Source: Sporolactobacillus pectinivorans
Lineage (GTDB): Bacteria > Bacillota > Bacilli > Bacillales > Sporolactobacillaceae
DNA: 64,000 nt
Direction: 5' to 3'
Assembly (NCBI RefSeq): GCF_002802965.1
Contig: NZ_NXGA01000001.1
Location: forward strand, 1,094,744 to 1,158,743
A model generated the notes under the pieces. The model was not told the origin of the DNA. It saw only the letters and a program-made list of their open reading frames with translations, and did not search any database. Position numbers and translations under genes: made by a program. Of the stretch, positions 1-8,925 are shown piece by piece (positions within the stretch are counted from its first letter, which is position 1; each line of letters starts with the position of its first letter).

Positions 1-103
1 ACCGATATATTTCTGTGAAGACTGATTTAATTACAGGGGCGACTGATTATTTCTCACGAAGACCGATTTATTTGTAATGAGGACCGATTTAATGGTTTGG
101 ACA
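1..103. mobile_element. Terminal repeat array of an IS21-type element (end only)
   Basis: Five imperfect direct copies of a 20-21 bp unit run head to tail, each beginning ACYGATTTA or similar, at about 1, 21, 42, 62 and 83. The array stops at TGGACA (98-103), so the outer end read inward starts TGTCC. Multiple short repeats inside a TG...CA terminus are typical of IS21-family ends. The transposase genes would lie to the left of the window. This is an inference from repeat layout alone. Confidence 0.55.
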
Positions 104-125
104 ATTGCAATAAACAAAATGACGG

Positions 126-1154
126 TCAAATACCGATCCCGTTCCATTTATCCTCGATCTTAAAAATTCTCCATATAATGTAAGACATAGTCCAGAGACC
201 GATGAAAATGATGATTAATCCATACCCCAGCCAGTTAAAATCTATTTGTTGTACCCAGGTCCATAACCCGCCCTTTAAACCGGCTTCTTTAGTGATAACC
301 TGAATAAGCTCGATACCTCCGATTAATAATGCCGCTAAAACAGATATAGACGTGATCGTGATGTTATAGTAGATTTTTCGGGCGGGCGTATCAAAAGACC
401 ATTTATAAGCTTTTGACATCATAATTGAATCTGTAGTGTCCATAACATTCATTCCGGCTGCAAATAGAAGAGGTAATGAAATAATTCCAAGAAAAGGCAT
501 TACTGTTTTTGCTGCATCTGCAGAAAGAGCTAATAGTGCGATCTCTGTGGCGGTATCAAAACCAAGTCCAAAAAGAAAGCCTAATGGATATACCTGCCAG
601 CTATTATTAATAAATTTGAAAAACGGTTTGAATAAATTGGACAATAAGCCCCTTGAAAGAAGTATTTCCTCAAATTTTTGTTGATCAAATGCCTTATGTT
701 TCAGTTTTACAAACATTTTTTGTAAATCAATCAAGATAATGATATTAAAAAGTGCAATAACAATTAGAAAAGTACCGGAAATAACTGAACCAATTATACT
801 ACCAACGTGTTCAAACAAGGGCATATGACTTTGAACCCAGCGAACAGACAGTCCTAAAATAACAGCTGTAAGAAACACAACGGTTGAATGACCCAAAGAA
901 AAATAAAACCCAACACCCACAGGATCCTTTTTTTGCTGGATCAGCTTCCGAACGGTGTTATCAATCGCTGCAATATGGTCAGCATCAAAAGCATGGCGAA
1001 GACCCAGAGTATAGGCAAGCAATCCAAGACCTAGTATCACTGGATAATTTCGAGATGCAATGAGAAGAAAACAAAACCCAATGATATGTAATAATACTGT
1101 CCCGAGGCAGTAGGGTAACCAATTGTGACTTAATAAAATCTTTTTTGCTCTCAA
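126..1154 (-). CDS. NiCoT-family nickel/cobalt permease
   Basis: This is a 342-residue polytopic membrane protein that imports Ni2+ or Co2+. The family signature HAFDADHIAAIDN is present near residue 54 (HX4DH type), followed by SLGHSTVVF and by GFLFGLGFDTATEIALL, the second conserved NiCoT motif. About eight hydrophobic segments are visible. The start is a TTG with GGAG upstream; no better ATG is in frame. The gene points away from the lar operon, but nickel is the metal of the LarA pincer cofactor, so the transporter probably supplies that enzyme. Motif reading alone cannot separate nickel from cobalt preference; the neighbours favour nickel. Its upstream region holds a dispersed repeat and several hairpins on the same strand. 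Confidence 0.9.
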   Translation of the reverse strand: MRAKKILLSHNWLPYCLGTVLLHIIGFCFLLIASRNYPVILGLGLLAYTLGLRHAFDADHIAAIDNTVRKLIQQKKDPVGVGFYFSLGHSTVVFLTAVILGLSVRWVQSHMPLFEHVGSIIGSVISGTFLIVIALFNIIILIDLQKMFVKLKHKAFDQQKFEEILLSRGLLSNLFKPFFKFINNSWQVYPLGFLFGLGFDTATEIALLALSADAAKTVMPFLGIISLPLLFAAGMNVMDTTDSIMMSKAYKWSFDTPARKIYYNITITSISVLAALLIGGIELIQVITKEAGLKGGLWTWVQQIDFNWLGYGLIIIFIGLWTMSYIIWRIFKIEDKWNGIGI

Positions 1155-1195
1155 TTTATTCTGCTCCGTTTAATTTATTTATTTTTTAATAAAAT

Positions 1196-1378
1196 GGCTT
1201 TGTTTAAATTCAATGTTGTTTTTGCCCTCCATTGATTGGAGCGGAAGGAGCGAGACTCCTGCGGGATCAGCGAGTCTGGTGAGACCCCGCAGCGAGGGTA
1301 CCGAGCGAGGAGGCTCACGGATCGCCCGCGGAAAGCGAGCGCGTGGAGCGGAAAACAACAGACAAGTTTAACAAAGCC
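1196..1378 (+). repeat. Bacillaceae-type intergenic repeat, copy 1
   Basis: A GC-rich block of about 183 bp is bounded by imperfect inverted ends, GGCTTTGTTTAAA on the left and TTTAACAAAGCC on the right. The core carries GCGAGACTCCTGCGGGATCA and GGAGGCTCACGGATCGCCCG. I remember this core as a non-coding element scattered through Bacillaceae genomes. A diverged inverted copy lies at 23665-23821. The 78-residue reading frame across it is not a gene. Confidence 0.8.
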
Positions 1379-1380
1379 AA

Positions 1381-1438
1381 TAAAATAAAACCACGAAATA
1401 CAACTCATCAATAAGACGAGTTCATAACCTTCGTGGTT
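1381..1438 (-). terminator. Terminator-like hairpin upstream of the nickel permease
   Basis: AACCACGAA (1389-1397) pairs with TTCGTGGTT (1430-1438), with an inner AACTC/GAGTT stem. Read on the minus strand it is followed by TTTTATTTTA. It lies in the presumed 5' region of the permease and abuts the repeat at 1196-1378, so it is either a leader hairpin or the relic terminator of a lost gene. Confidence 0.5.
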
Positions 1439-1551
1439 AATAGAAAACTATGTATGTGATCAAAACATGCAAATCAATCATTTCAGAGATTAAGCAAGAC
1501 TTCGTGTCCTGCACGTTTATAATACGATAACTTTAAATATAAGTAAATCAT

Positions 1552-1607
1552 AAAAAAAACTCACCGATGATGGGGAGTAATTGGGGGGAGTCCAATTGTC
1601 ATCTGAG
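1552..1607 (-). terminator. Intrinsic terminator on the minus strand
   Basis: CTCA-CC-GATGA pairs with TCATC-TGAG, enclosing an AATTGG/CCAATT stem with GGGGAGT repeated as internal loop and apical loop. On the minus strand the hairpin is followed by eight T. No gene ends just upstream on that strand, so it may be an attenuator for the nickel permease. Confidence 0.55.
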
Positions 1608-1689
1608 AATTTAAAAACGTCAAATCAGCTTGAATGAAAATCTCACACCCATTAGCATGCTTTATTATAGATGCAGACTCACTGTGCAT

Positions 1690-1703
1690 ACAATAAGTAT
1701 TGT
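1690..1703. promoter_or_regulatory. Palindrome between permease and LysR gene
   Basis: ACAATA-AG-TATTGT is a dyad with 6-bp arms in the divergent intergenic region. On the minus strand TTGTAT, 18 bp, TATAAT overlaps it and could be the permease promoter. The regulator is unknown. Confidence 0.35.
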
Positions 1704-1874
1704 CATAAGGTGAGAAACGAGCGGGGTGCACTTTTGCGGTACAAGTCGTAGCGCAGGACCTCTTTACAAAGTCGAGACAGATGTCTTACACTGATAACCA
1801 AAATCTTTTTCATGCAAATTTCTCAATCAGTTCATCATTTTATGGTTTGCATGTTGTATTAAGGGGATCTAAGA

Positions 1875-2789
1875 ATGGTCAATTTGCCTAGTATCACGGA
1901 GCTCGAGGATTTTTTAATTTATGGGCGCCTTACTAATTTTTCCCTTGCCGCGACTGAAGCTAACGTGACACAGTCTGCCTTCAGTTTCCAGATGAAAAAA
2001 CTTGAGGAAACGGTTGGTGTCCACTTGATTGAACGGTCAAACCGCGGAAGTCGTTTAACTCCCGAAGGCGAATTTTTCTACCGGAAGCTTAATGAAATCC
2101 TGCCGAATTTGAAAGCCGCGATCTATGACGTGCAGCAGATTAACGGGAAAAAACCACTTGAATTAAAAGTTGGCGTCCTGACATCACTCGGCGATGTATT
2201 AATGAATCAGCATGCGGCCTATTTCCACCAGAAATATTCCAATATATTTATTACTGTATACAGCATGGAAAAAGACAGTTTGATTCAATCCCTTGAGAAT
2301 GAAAGTATTGACATCGCCTCGACATTCCTCTCGTCAGATATCAAAGTTGGCGATTATAATCAGGCTTTCTTCAGAACAGATCGAATTGTCTACTATGCGC
2401 CAAAGCTTTCGATACCTGGGGAAAAAGTTAAGGCACAGAAAATCCTGGAATTCCCATTTGTCAAGTATCCTTCACACTATCTAATGAGTGCAATTACGGA
2501 CGCTTATCTGATTGAACAAGGACGGGCCGAACCGAAGGCGACGGTTCAGCTCTCCACGCCCTACGCCATTATTAATTATTGTAAGGAGAATGATGCCGGT
2601 GCCCTGCTTCCCGAACGCTTATTAACTGCCCTCGAAGAAAACAAGAAACCGAGCAAACAATATACCCTTGAACCAGTCTTTGATCTAAAAACCTACCTGC
2701 TTTATAAAAAAGGAAACCCCAAATATCAAGTCATGAAACTATTCATTGACTATGTGATCAAGCTCAATCAAGCTTTCCGTTTGAACTGA
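1875..2789 (+). CDS. LysR-family transcriptional regulator
   Basis: A 304-residue LysR-type regulator. The N-terminal winged helix-turn-helix (about residues 5-65) reads FSLAATEANVTQSAFSFQMKK and continues with ERSNRGSRLTPEGE; the rest is the periplasmic-binding-like effector domain. AAGGGG lies 8 bases before the ATG. It sits between the nickel permease and larA and is transcribed with the lar genes. The lar operon of Lactiplantibacillus plantarum is controlled by the Crp/Fnr-type LarR, so a LysR protein here would be a different solution. Its role as lar or nickel regulator is inferred from position; lactate or another hydroxyacid is a reasonable effector guess. Confidence 0.85.
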   Translation: MVNLPSITELEDFLIYGRLTNFSLAATEANVTQSAFSFQMKKLEETVGVHLIERSNRGSRLTPEGEFFYRKLNEILPNLKAAIYDVQQINGKKPLELKVGVLTSLGDVLMNQHAAYFHQKYSNIFITVYSMEKDSLIQSLENESIDIASTFLSSDIKVGDYNQAFFRTDRIVYYAPKLSIPGEKVKAQKILEFPFVKYPSHYLMSAITDAYLIEQGRAEPKATVQLSTPYAIINYCKENDAGALLPERLLTALEENKKPSKQYTLEPVFDLKTYLLYKKGNPKYQVMKLFIDYVIKLNQAFRLN

Positions 2790-2950
2790 TTCCCTCCCCT
2801 TTTTATCTATTATTTTCTCCTGTTGTGTTGATTTATAACCATTTTTTTCTTCAAAAAATCTCATAACTAAAGTTTCTTAAATTGATGTTCACAATATCTT
2901 ACTAACTTCTGCCATTGATTTTTTTTATGACTGCCATCTTTATTATTTGT

Positions 2951-2978
2951 TATACAGGAGCGAAAGGGCAGGTGTATA
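2951..2978. promoter_or_regulatory. Inverted repeat upstream of larA, candidate operator
   Basis: TATACA (2951-2956) and TGTATA (2973-2978) form a dyad with 16 bp between the arms, about 100 bp before the larA start. It could bind the LysR protein. The spacing also equals that of NikR sites, but the arm sequence does not match. A smaller hairpin with TCTGAAA and TTTCAGA arms lies just before the larA ribosome binding site. Confidence 0.35.
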
Positions 2979-3076
2979 CTTCCTTTTGAGCTCAGGCAGT
3001 CGCGGAGTATCCGCATTCCTGCTTCCCAAGGGAAACAGTCAATCTCTGAAAATTTTTCAGAAGGAGTCATGTAAAA

Positions 3077-4351
3077 GTGGCATTGATAAATTTACCTTAT
3101 GACAAAAAGACGTTAACCTTAAACATCAATGATGAAAATCTTGCCGGTGTTTTGAAATCTCAGGCAGATAATTTTTCAGTAAATCAGAGTGAGCAGGAAG
3201 TTGTTGAAGCATCGCTGAACCATCCGATCGGTTCACCAAAGCTGGAGGAGCTTGTTAAAGGCAAGAGGCATATCGTCATTATCAGCTCCGATCACACACG
3301 TCCGGTTCCTTCAAAAATCACGATGCCGATTCTCCTGCGCCGGATTCGTTCGGTCGAAGCAAATGCCGATATTAAAATTCTTGTAGCGACAGGCTTCCAT
3401 CGTCCATCGACACATGAAGAATTGGTGAGCAAATACGGGAAAGAAATCGTCGCAAATGAACAAATTGTCATGCATGTATCCAAGGATGATTCATCCATGG
3501 TACAGATTGGCACTTTGCCTTCCGGCGGGCCCTGCATCATTAACAAAGTCGCCGTCGAAGCGGATCTGCTGATCGCCGAAGGTTTTATCGAATCACATTT
3601 TTTTGCCGGTTTTTCGGGGGGACGCAAGTCCGTTTTGCCGGGAATCGCCTCTTACAAAACGATCATGGCTAACCACTGCGGTGAATTTATTGATTCAAAC
3701 AAGGCGAGAACAGGTAATCTGCATCATAATCCGATTCACAAAGACATGCTCTACGCAGCAAAAAAAGCCAAACTGAAATTTATTCTGAATGTCGTTTTAG
3801 ACGAAAAAAAACACATTATTAAAAGCTTTGCCGGTGATCTTGAAGAAGCACACAAAACCGGCTGCCAATTTTTGGAACAGATGGCTGAAGTTAAAAAAGT
3901 GCCCAGCGATATCACCGTTGTCACCAATGGCGGCTATCCTCTGGATCAGAACATTTATCAGGCTGTTAAAGGAATGACTGCAGCTGAAGCAACCAACAAA
4001 GAAGGCGGCAGCATTGTCATGGTCGCCGGCTGTGCGGATGGGCACGGCGGTGAAGGTTTCTATCGAAATCTTGCCGATGTCGCTGATCCTGCTGATTTTC
4101 TCAAACAGGCAACCCATACGGCGCGTCAGGAAACGGTTCCTGATCAGTGGACTTCACAGATTCTGGCCCGCATACTAACGAAGCATCACGTCATCATCAT
4201 GTCAGATATGGTTGATCCACAGTTAATCACCTCCATGCATATGGAACTGGCGACAACACTCAATGATGCCATGGAAAAAGCGTATATGCGCGAAGGGAAA
4301 GATGCAAGGGTTACTATCATTCCGGACGGACTGGGTGTCATTGTTAAGTGA
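3077..4351 (+). CDS. larA: Lactate racemase, nickel-pincer enzyme LarA
   Basis: LarA interconverts D- and L-lactate using the nickel pincer nucleotide cofactor. The protein is 424 residues, the usual length. The known active-site positions of the L. plantarum enzyme fall on the same numbers here: H108 in TGFHRP, H174 in ESHFFAGFSGG, K184 in GGRKSVLPG (cofactor attachment) and H200 in MANHC. The start is GTG, with AAGGAG ten bases upstream. larE, larB and larC, the cofactor biosynthesis genes, follow closely, so the operon makes and loads its own cofactor. Close homologues racemise other 2-hydroxyacids, but the full lar set and LarD make lactate most likely. Confidence 0.95.
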   Translation: MALINLPYDKKTLTLNINDENLAGVLKSQADNFSVNQSEQEVVEASLNHPIGSPKLEELVKGKRHIVIISSDHTRPVPSKITMPILLRRIRSVEANADIKILVATGFHRPSTHEELVSKYGKEIVANEQIVMHVSKDDSSMVQIGTLPSGGPCIINKVAVEADLLIAEGFIESHFFAGFSGGRKSVLPGIASYKTIMANHCGEFIDSNKARTGNLHHNPIHKDMLYAAKKAKLKFILNVVLDEKKHIIKSFAGDLEEAHKTGCQFLEQMAEVKKVPSDITVVTNGGYPLDQNIYQAVKGMTAAEATNKEGGSIVMVAGCADGHGGEGFYRNLADVADPADFLKQATHTARQETVPDQWTSQILARILTKHHVIIMSDMVDPQLITSMHMELATTLNDAMEKAYMREGKDARVTIIPDGLGVIVK

Positions 4352-4395
4352 ATTTTCGCATTGTCTCTGAATTATTTTTAAAGGGAGTTTTCATC

Positions 4396-5256
4396 ATGCT
4401 TTCCACCTATAATGCCAAACTTGAGAAACTGAAACAATTGCTGCACAGTTATGAAAAGATTGCCATTGCTTTTTCCGGAGGAGTAGACAGCACCTTTCTG
4501 CTCGCTGTTGCCAATGAGGAACTGGGAGATGGGGCACTGGCACTGACAATTCAGTCGCCTACGATTACCGACGATGATTTAAGGGATGTCAAAGCTTTCT
4601 ATCTCAAAAATACGGTGAACTATAAAATCATCCACTTAAATCAGCTGGATCGTCCCGCGTTTCGTCATAATCCGGCTGATCGCTGTTATTACTGCAAGCA
4701 AATGGAATTTTCCAGTATGGCTGATGAAGCAAAAAAACATGGTATTCACTGGATCGCTGCCGGAATTAATCTCGATGACAAAGGAGATTATCGTCCGGGT
4801 ATGCGGGCACTCAAAGAAATTGGCGTTGTCAGTCCGTTGAAAGAAGCCGGAATGACAAAAACAGATATTCGCTATTTTTCCAAGATGTATCATCTGCCGA
4901 CGTGGAACAAACCGGCAAGCAGCTGCCTTGCTTCTCGGGTACAATATGGCGAAGTGATCACTGAAGAAAAGCTCCAGAAGATCAGTGCCGCGGAAAGGGT
5001 TCTGAAAGACATGGGCATTCGGAATTTGCGTGTCCGCTATCACCATGGCAATATCGCCAGAATTGAAGTGGCGCCGGAAGAACGCGCCTTCTTTTTTGAC
5101 GCAACAATCATGGACACGGTTGCTGCCCAGTTTCGAAAAATTGGGTTTTCCTATACCGCGCTTGATTTGCAAGGCTATCGGCGTGGAAGCCTGAATGAAA
5201 CACTCGACCTGGAGACCAAACAAAAAGCAAAGATGAATATCCATGTTTCAAGATAA
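4396..5256 (+). CDS. larE: Pincer cofactor sulfur-inserting enzyme LarE
   Basis: LarE adenylates the carboxylates of the dicarboxylated pyridinium nucleotide and donates sulfur to make the thiocarboxylates of the nickel-pincer cofactor. The PP-loop [10 protein letters not shown] is at residues 27-36. The sacrificial cysteine of L. plantarum LarE (C176) corresponds to C177 in SSCLASR, so this is the single-cysteine type. The start chosen is the ATG at 4396 behind AAAGGGAG; an upstream in-frame GTG at 4348 has no such site and would overlap larA. The predicted protein is 286 residues. It overlaps larB by 14 bp. Confidence 0.93.
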   Translation: MLSTYNAKLEKLKQLLHSYEKIAIAFSGGVDSTFLLAVANEELGDGALALTIQSPTITDDDLRDVKAFYLKNTVNYKIIHLNQLDRPAFRHNPADRCYYCKQMEFSSMADEAKKHGIHWIAAGINLDDKGDYRPGMRALKEIGVVSPLKEAGMTKTDIRYFSKMYHLPTWNKPASSCLASRVQYGEVITEEKLQKISAAERVLKDMGIRNLRVRYHHGNIARIEVAPEERAFFFDATIMDTVAAQFRKIGFSYTALDLQGYRRGSLNETLDLETKQKAKMNIHVSR

Positions 5257-6013
5257 TCTCACTGACTTATTAGAAAACGTGCAAAATGGCGCTTTGTCGA
5301 TTACGGATGCCGTTAGCCGTTTGAAGACTTTGCCCTTCGAAGATCTGGGTTACGCCAAAGTAGATCATCACCGATCGATACGCAACGGTTTCCCGGAAGT
5401 CATCTATTGTGAAGGAAAGACTACTGATCAGATCAGGGGCATTTTTTTAGTACTTATGCGCAGTGAGAACAATATTCTGGCGACACGTGCTTCTTCCGAA
5501 AACTTCGCCGGCGTCCGGCAAATTGCACCAAACGCGGTTTATTATCAACAGGCCCGTTGCATCGTTGTCAACCCCGTCAAAAAGAATCAGGATGCCAATC
5601 ACTATATTGCTGTAGTAACAGCTGGAACATCCGACATCCCCGTTGCGGAAGAAGCGGCGGTTACCGCTGAGACATTTGGAAATCATGTTGAACGTATTTA
5701 CGATGTCGGTGTCGCAGGGCTCCATAGACTGCTCGCACAATTGGACCGGCTCAGAAAAGCGGACGTTGTCATTGTTGTTGCCGGCATGGAAGGCGCATTG
5801 GCCAGTGTTGTCGGCGGCTTGGTCGAACACCCGGTTCTTGCCGTGCCGACAAGTGTCGGTTACGGTGCCAGTCTGCACGGAATTGCCGCATTATTGACCA
5901 TGTTGAACAGCTGTGCGAGTGGGATCAGCGTAGTCAATATTGATAATGGTTTTGGAGCTGCTTACTCTGCCAGTCTCATAATAAAAGAAATAATGAATGG
6001 GTGTCAAGAATGA
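5243..6013 (+). CDS. larB: Pincer cofactor biosynthesis carboxylase/hydrolase LarB
   Basis: LarB carboxylates nicotinic acid adenine dinucleotide at C5 and releases AMP, the first step of pincer cofactor synthesis. The 256-residue protein has the expected AIR-carboxylase (PurE)-like C-terminal half, with [15 protein letters not shown] near residue 125, [16 protein letters not shown] near 180 and [10 protein letters not shown] near 200. It begins inside the end of larE, and its TGA overlaps the larC ATG as ATGA, so translational coupling is likely. The ribosome binding site is weak, consistent with coupling. Confidence 0.93.
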   Translation: MFQDNLTDLLENVQNGALSITDAVSRLKTLPFEDLGYAKVDHHRSIRNGFPEVIYCEGKTTDQIRGIFLVLMRSENNILATRASSENFAGVRQIAPNAVYYQQARCIVVNPVKKNQDANHYIAVVTAGTSDIPVAEEAAVTAETFGNHVERIYDVGVAGLHRLLAQLDRLRKADVVIVVAGMEGALASVVGGLVEHPVLAVPTSVGYGASLHGIAALLTMLNSCASGISVVNIDNGFGAAYSASLIIKEIMNGCQE

Positions 6014-7251
6014 AAATACTATATTTCGACTGTTTTTCGGGGATCAGCGGCGATATGATACTTGGTACGCTGATTGATCTCGGCCTTGATCCTGCCTATT
6101 TGACCGATGCGCTTAAAAAGTTACATCTAGACGGTTATTCTATCGTTTATTCACAAAAATTCACCGGAGGAATTATCGGGAGCGATGTTGACGTCCGGCT
6201 TGAACACCCTGAATTTACTGACGGGCATCACTCAGAACATCATCACCATCGCAATTTGGAAGACTGTCAGTCTATTATCAATAAAAGTTCCCTGTCCGAC
6301 TGGGTGAAAAAACATGCCAATCGGGTATTCGAAGAAGTGGCGCGTGCTGAAGCACATGTTCATGGCAAACCTGTTGAGAAAGTTCATTTTCATGAAGTAG
6401 GCGCTGTCGACAGCATTATTGATATTGTCGGCGCATTCATTGGCCTCGAGAAACTGGGTATTGAAAGGGTCTACGCCTCTGCACTCCACGACGGACATGG
6501 CTTTATTAACTGTGCGCACGGCCGGATGCCGGTTCCCGTCCCGGCGGTCGCCGAGATGCTGGCTTCAAGCCAAAGAAACATTCCTTATGAACAAGGCAAT
6601 GTTCCGACCGAATTAATTACTCCGACAGGAATGGCGATCATTAAAACGATTGCCGCGGGTTTCGGCCTTCAGCCATCGATGCACGTGCTTAAGATAGGTT
6701 ATGGAACGGGAAAAAGGGATACCGGAGGGATGAATGCGCTTCGCGGCATGCTAGGCGAACAAAAAGAATCAACAAAAAACGATGAAGTAGTACTGCTTGA
6801 AGCCAATATTGATAACCAGACCGGCGAGATGCTGGGTTATGTCATGAACCGGCTTCTTAACGCTGGCGCGCTCGATGTCTTTTACACACCAATTTATATG
6901 AAAAAAAATCGGCCGGCGATTAAATTCTCCGTTCTCGCAACGCCGGCTGCTGAAGAAAAAATGGTCGATCTCATCTTAGCTGAGACGACAACACTTGGCG
7001 TCCGTGTCAGCCGTTGTCCACGTTTTATCATGAAGAGGGAAATATTGAAAGTGCAAACCGAATACGGCGTGATCCATGTGAAGCACGCCTCCTGGAATGA
7101 AATCGATAAATGGTCCCCGGAATTTGATGATTGCGCTTTTCTGGCCCAGGAATATCACGTTCCTCTGGCAGAAATTTATGAAGAGGCTGAGCGCAGCATT
7201 CGCCTATTAAAAGTGGAAAAAGAATTACAGGGAAATCGACCGGCTCATTAA
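6010..7251 (+). CDS. larC: Nickel insertase LarC (single uninterrupted frame)
   Basis: LarC uses CTP to insert nickel into the thiocarboxylated pyridinium mononucleotide, completing the cofactor. The frame encodes 413 residues starting [16 protein letters not shown], the typical LarC N-terminus. Residues 66-80 form a histidine-rich stretch ending HHSEHHHH, probably a nickel-binding linker. [20 protein letters not shown] follows. In L. plantarum the protein is made from larC1 and larC2 by programmed frameshifting; here both halves are in one frame. The ATG at 6010 overlaps the larB stop; a GTG three codons upstream is less likely. Confidence 0.94.
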   Translation: MKILYFDCFSGISGDMILGTLIDLGLDPAYLTDALKKLHLDGYSIVYSQKFTGGIIGSDVDVRLEHPEFTDGHHSEHHHHRNLEDCQSIINKSSLSDWVKKHANRVFEEVARAEAHVHGKPVEKVHFHEVGAVDSIIDIVGAFIGLEKLGIERVYASALHDGHGFINCAHGRMPVPVPAVAEMLASSQRNIPYEQGNVPTELITPTGMAIIKTIAAGFGLQPSMHVLKIGYGTGKRDTGGMNALRGMLGEQKESTKNDEVVLLEANIDNQTGEMLGYVMNRLLNAGALDVFYTPIYMKKNRPAIKFSVLATPAAEEKMVDLILAETTTLGVRVSRCPRFIMKREILKVQTEYGVIHVKHASWNEIDKWSPEFDDCAFLAQEYHVPLAEIYEEAERSIRLLKVEKELQGNRPAH

Positions 7252-7419
7252 GCGATGATTCGCCAGAAAAATAGGAGTATCAAGTAAGCAAATGGATTGC
7301 AGCCGCAGCCGCTGTCCCCTGAATAAAAAGGTTCAGTTATTCGATTTAAGGAAGCTTTATCTGAAGCAATACGAATTCATCCAATATTAAAATATGCTAA
7401 TTAATGTGAGGGATTATTT

Positions 7420-8148
7420 ATGGTTTACAGTCTTGGCGTGCAATGGCTCAGTGAATTGTTAGGTACAGCTATTATGATTCTTTTCGGCAATGGAGCCGTT
7501 GCCAATGTTGAGCTCAAAGGAACTAAAGGGTACCACAACGGCTGGATGATCATAGCCGTGGGCTACGGATTCGGAGTCATGATACCCGTTATGATGTTCG
7601 GATCGATAAGCGGCGCGCAAATCAATCCGGCGATTACCTTGGGACTGGCCGCCAATGGCTTATTCCCTTGGTCTCATGTTTTGACCTATATAAGTGCTCA
7701 GATGATCGGTGCCATGCTTGGACAATTCTTGCTGATCATCGCCTATAAACCTTTCTATAATAAAACGGACAATACACAAGCTATTCTCGGAACCTGTTCC
7801 ACAATTTCCGCATCGGGAAGTTATCTGAACGGTTTCATTAATGAGTTTTTAGGAACTTTTCTTCTCGTTTTTGGCGCGATGCTGATCCTGCATTCACAGG
7901 CCCTGATGCATGAAGCTGGAGCCGCACAAATGGGCGTTGGTTTTCTCGTCTGGGTATTAGTTGCTTCCCTTGGCGGCCCGACAGGACCCGGACTCAATCC
8001 TGCCCGGGATTTAGGCCCGCGAATCATTCACGCACTGTTCCCGCTTCCTCAAAAGGGGGACTCTCAGTGGTCTTATGCTTGGATCCCTGTTGTCGCGCCA
8101 ATCGTTGCCAGTATTCTTGCCGTCTGCCTTTTCAAAACGGTCTATTAA
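7420..8148 (+). CDS. larD: Lactate/glycerol channel of the MIP family, LarD-like
   Basis: A 242-residue aquaglyceroporin with six membrane segments and both half-helix motifs: INPAITLG near residue 68 and LNPARDLGPR near 191. The Asp after the second NPAR is characteristic of the glycerol-permeating branch. In L. plantarum the lar operon contains larD, which lets lactic acid cross the membrane, so position supports the same role here. A 168-bp gap separates it from larC; GAGGGAT precedes the ATG. A strong terminator follows at 8196. A plain glycerol facilitator cannot be excluded from sequence alone. Confidence 0.85.
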   Translation: MVYSLGVQWLSELLGTAIMILFGNGAVANVELKGTKGYHNGWMIIAVGYGFGVMIPVMMFGSISGAQINPAITLGLAANGLFPWSHVLTYISAQMIGAMLGQFLLIIAYKPFYNKTDNTQAILGTCSTISASGSYLNGFINEFLGTFLLVFGAMLILHSQALMHEAGAAQMGVGFLVWVLVASLGGPTGPGLNPARDLGPRIIHALFPLPQKGDSQWSYAWIPVVAPIVASILAVCLFKTVY

Positions 8149-8195
8149 TTCTTTTAACCCGAAGTTCAATGAAACAGAATGAAAGAGTAAATACT

Positions 8196-8238
8196 TAAAA
8201 TCCCTTAATCTCAATATTATTTGAGGTCGGGATTTTTG
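8196..8238 (+). terminator. Terminator of the lar operon
   Basis: AAATCCC pairs with GGGATTT, with an inner CTCA/TGAG stem, followed by a T-run. It lies about 50 bp after the larD stop. Confidence 0.8.
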
Positions 8239-8577
8239 TTCGTTCAAATTTAGCTGGCGAGCCCCAAGAATCTTACGGTTAATTAACTTGGTCAATTTAG
8301 AAATTCACTTTGTTTCTTTCAAATTTTATCAACTGAAAATGTTGTGGGTAAAAAATTAATTATTAATTACAAAATAAATGCGAACCCAAATCTACAGGGC
8401 TAAGCTGTTATCAATAACTTTTTTTAATGATTAGTGCCAATACCCCATCAAATCGAGCGGAAGTTTTGTCATTTAACTGAGCTGCTTACAAATTATCTTG
8501 ACCTCTGTGCAGATAATAGTGTAACATAGTTATGTTGTCGACTTAGAGGTATTAGGCCTTTATTGACTTATGTTTTT
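8239..8577 (+). other. AT-rich intergenic region before tRNA-Ala
   Basis: No gene is visible. TTGACC at about 8499 with TAACAT 18 bp downstream is a weak promoter candidate for the tRNA; a second TTGACT lies about 15 bp before the tRNA. Confidence 0.4.
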
Positions 8578-8650
8578 GGGGCATTAGCTCAGCTGGGAGA
8601 GCGTTGCGCTGGCAGCGCAAAGGTCAGGGGTTCGAGCCCCCTATGCTCCA
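8578..8650 (+). tRNA. tRNA-Ala (anticodon GGC)
   Basis: A complete cloverleaf can be folded. The acceptor GGGGCAT pairs with ATGCTCC. The D arm is GCTCAGCTGGGAGAGC. The anticodon arm TTGCG-CTGGCAG-CGCAA places GGC at positions 34-36, and the T arm is AGGGGTTCGAGCCCCC. The discriminator base is A and CCA is not encoded. It stands alone. Confidence 0.96.
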
Positions 8651-8729
8651 TAAATGGTACTGGAAAGGGATCTTTCAGCGGTAAAAAGAGAAAAAGTGCA
8701 CAGCATCAGATTCATTTTTATCCCGTTTC

Positions 8730-8778
8730 AGACCTCTGAGGGTGAAGTTTTCAGAACTTTACTCTTGGAGGTCTTTTT
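8730..8778 (+). terminator. Intrinsic terminator downstream of tRNA-Ala
   Basis: AGACCTC pairs with GAGGTCT around an inner GTGAAGTT/AACTTTAC stem, followed by TTTTTC. Confidence 0.85.
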
Positions 8779-8925
8779 CTGTTCTCATTGAGTTGGTTTG
8801 GCGGGAAACGCTGACAGTTAAAAGTGAAGTGAGGCAGCTCTTGTTCATAAGTGACACTAACGAATGACTCTGTAATAATAAAAGATATAGATATAGGTTC
8901 AAAATAAAAAGTACGGGAGGTTTTG

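Noticed and set aside
1175..1411. A 78-codon minus-strand frame across the dispersed repeat
   Set aside because: The DNA is a known type of non-coding repeat; the frame is a by-product of its GC-rich core.
2951..2978. NikR operator upstream of larA
   Set aside because: The 16-bp spacing fits, but the arms are TATACA/TGTATA rather than GTATGA/TCATAC.
4636..5244. A 202-codon antisense frame inside larE
   Set aside because: It is the shadow of a strongly conserved gene and has no start signal of its own.
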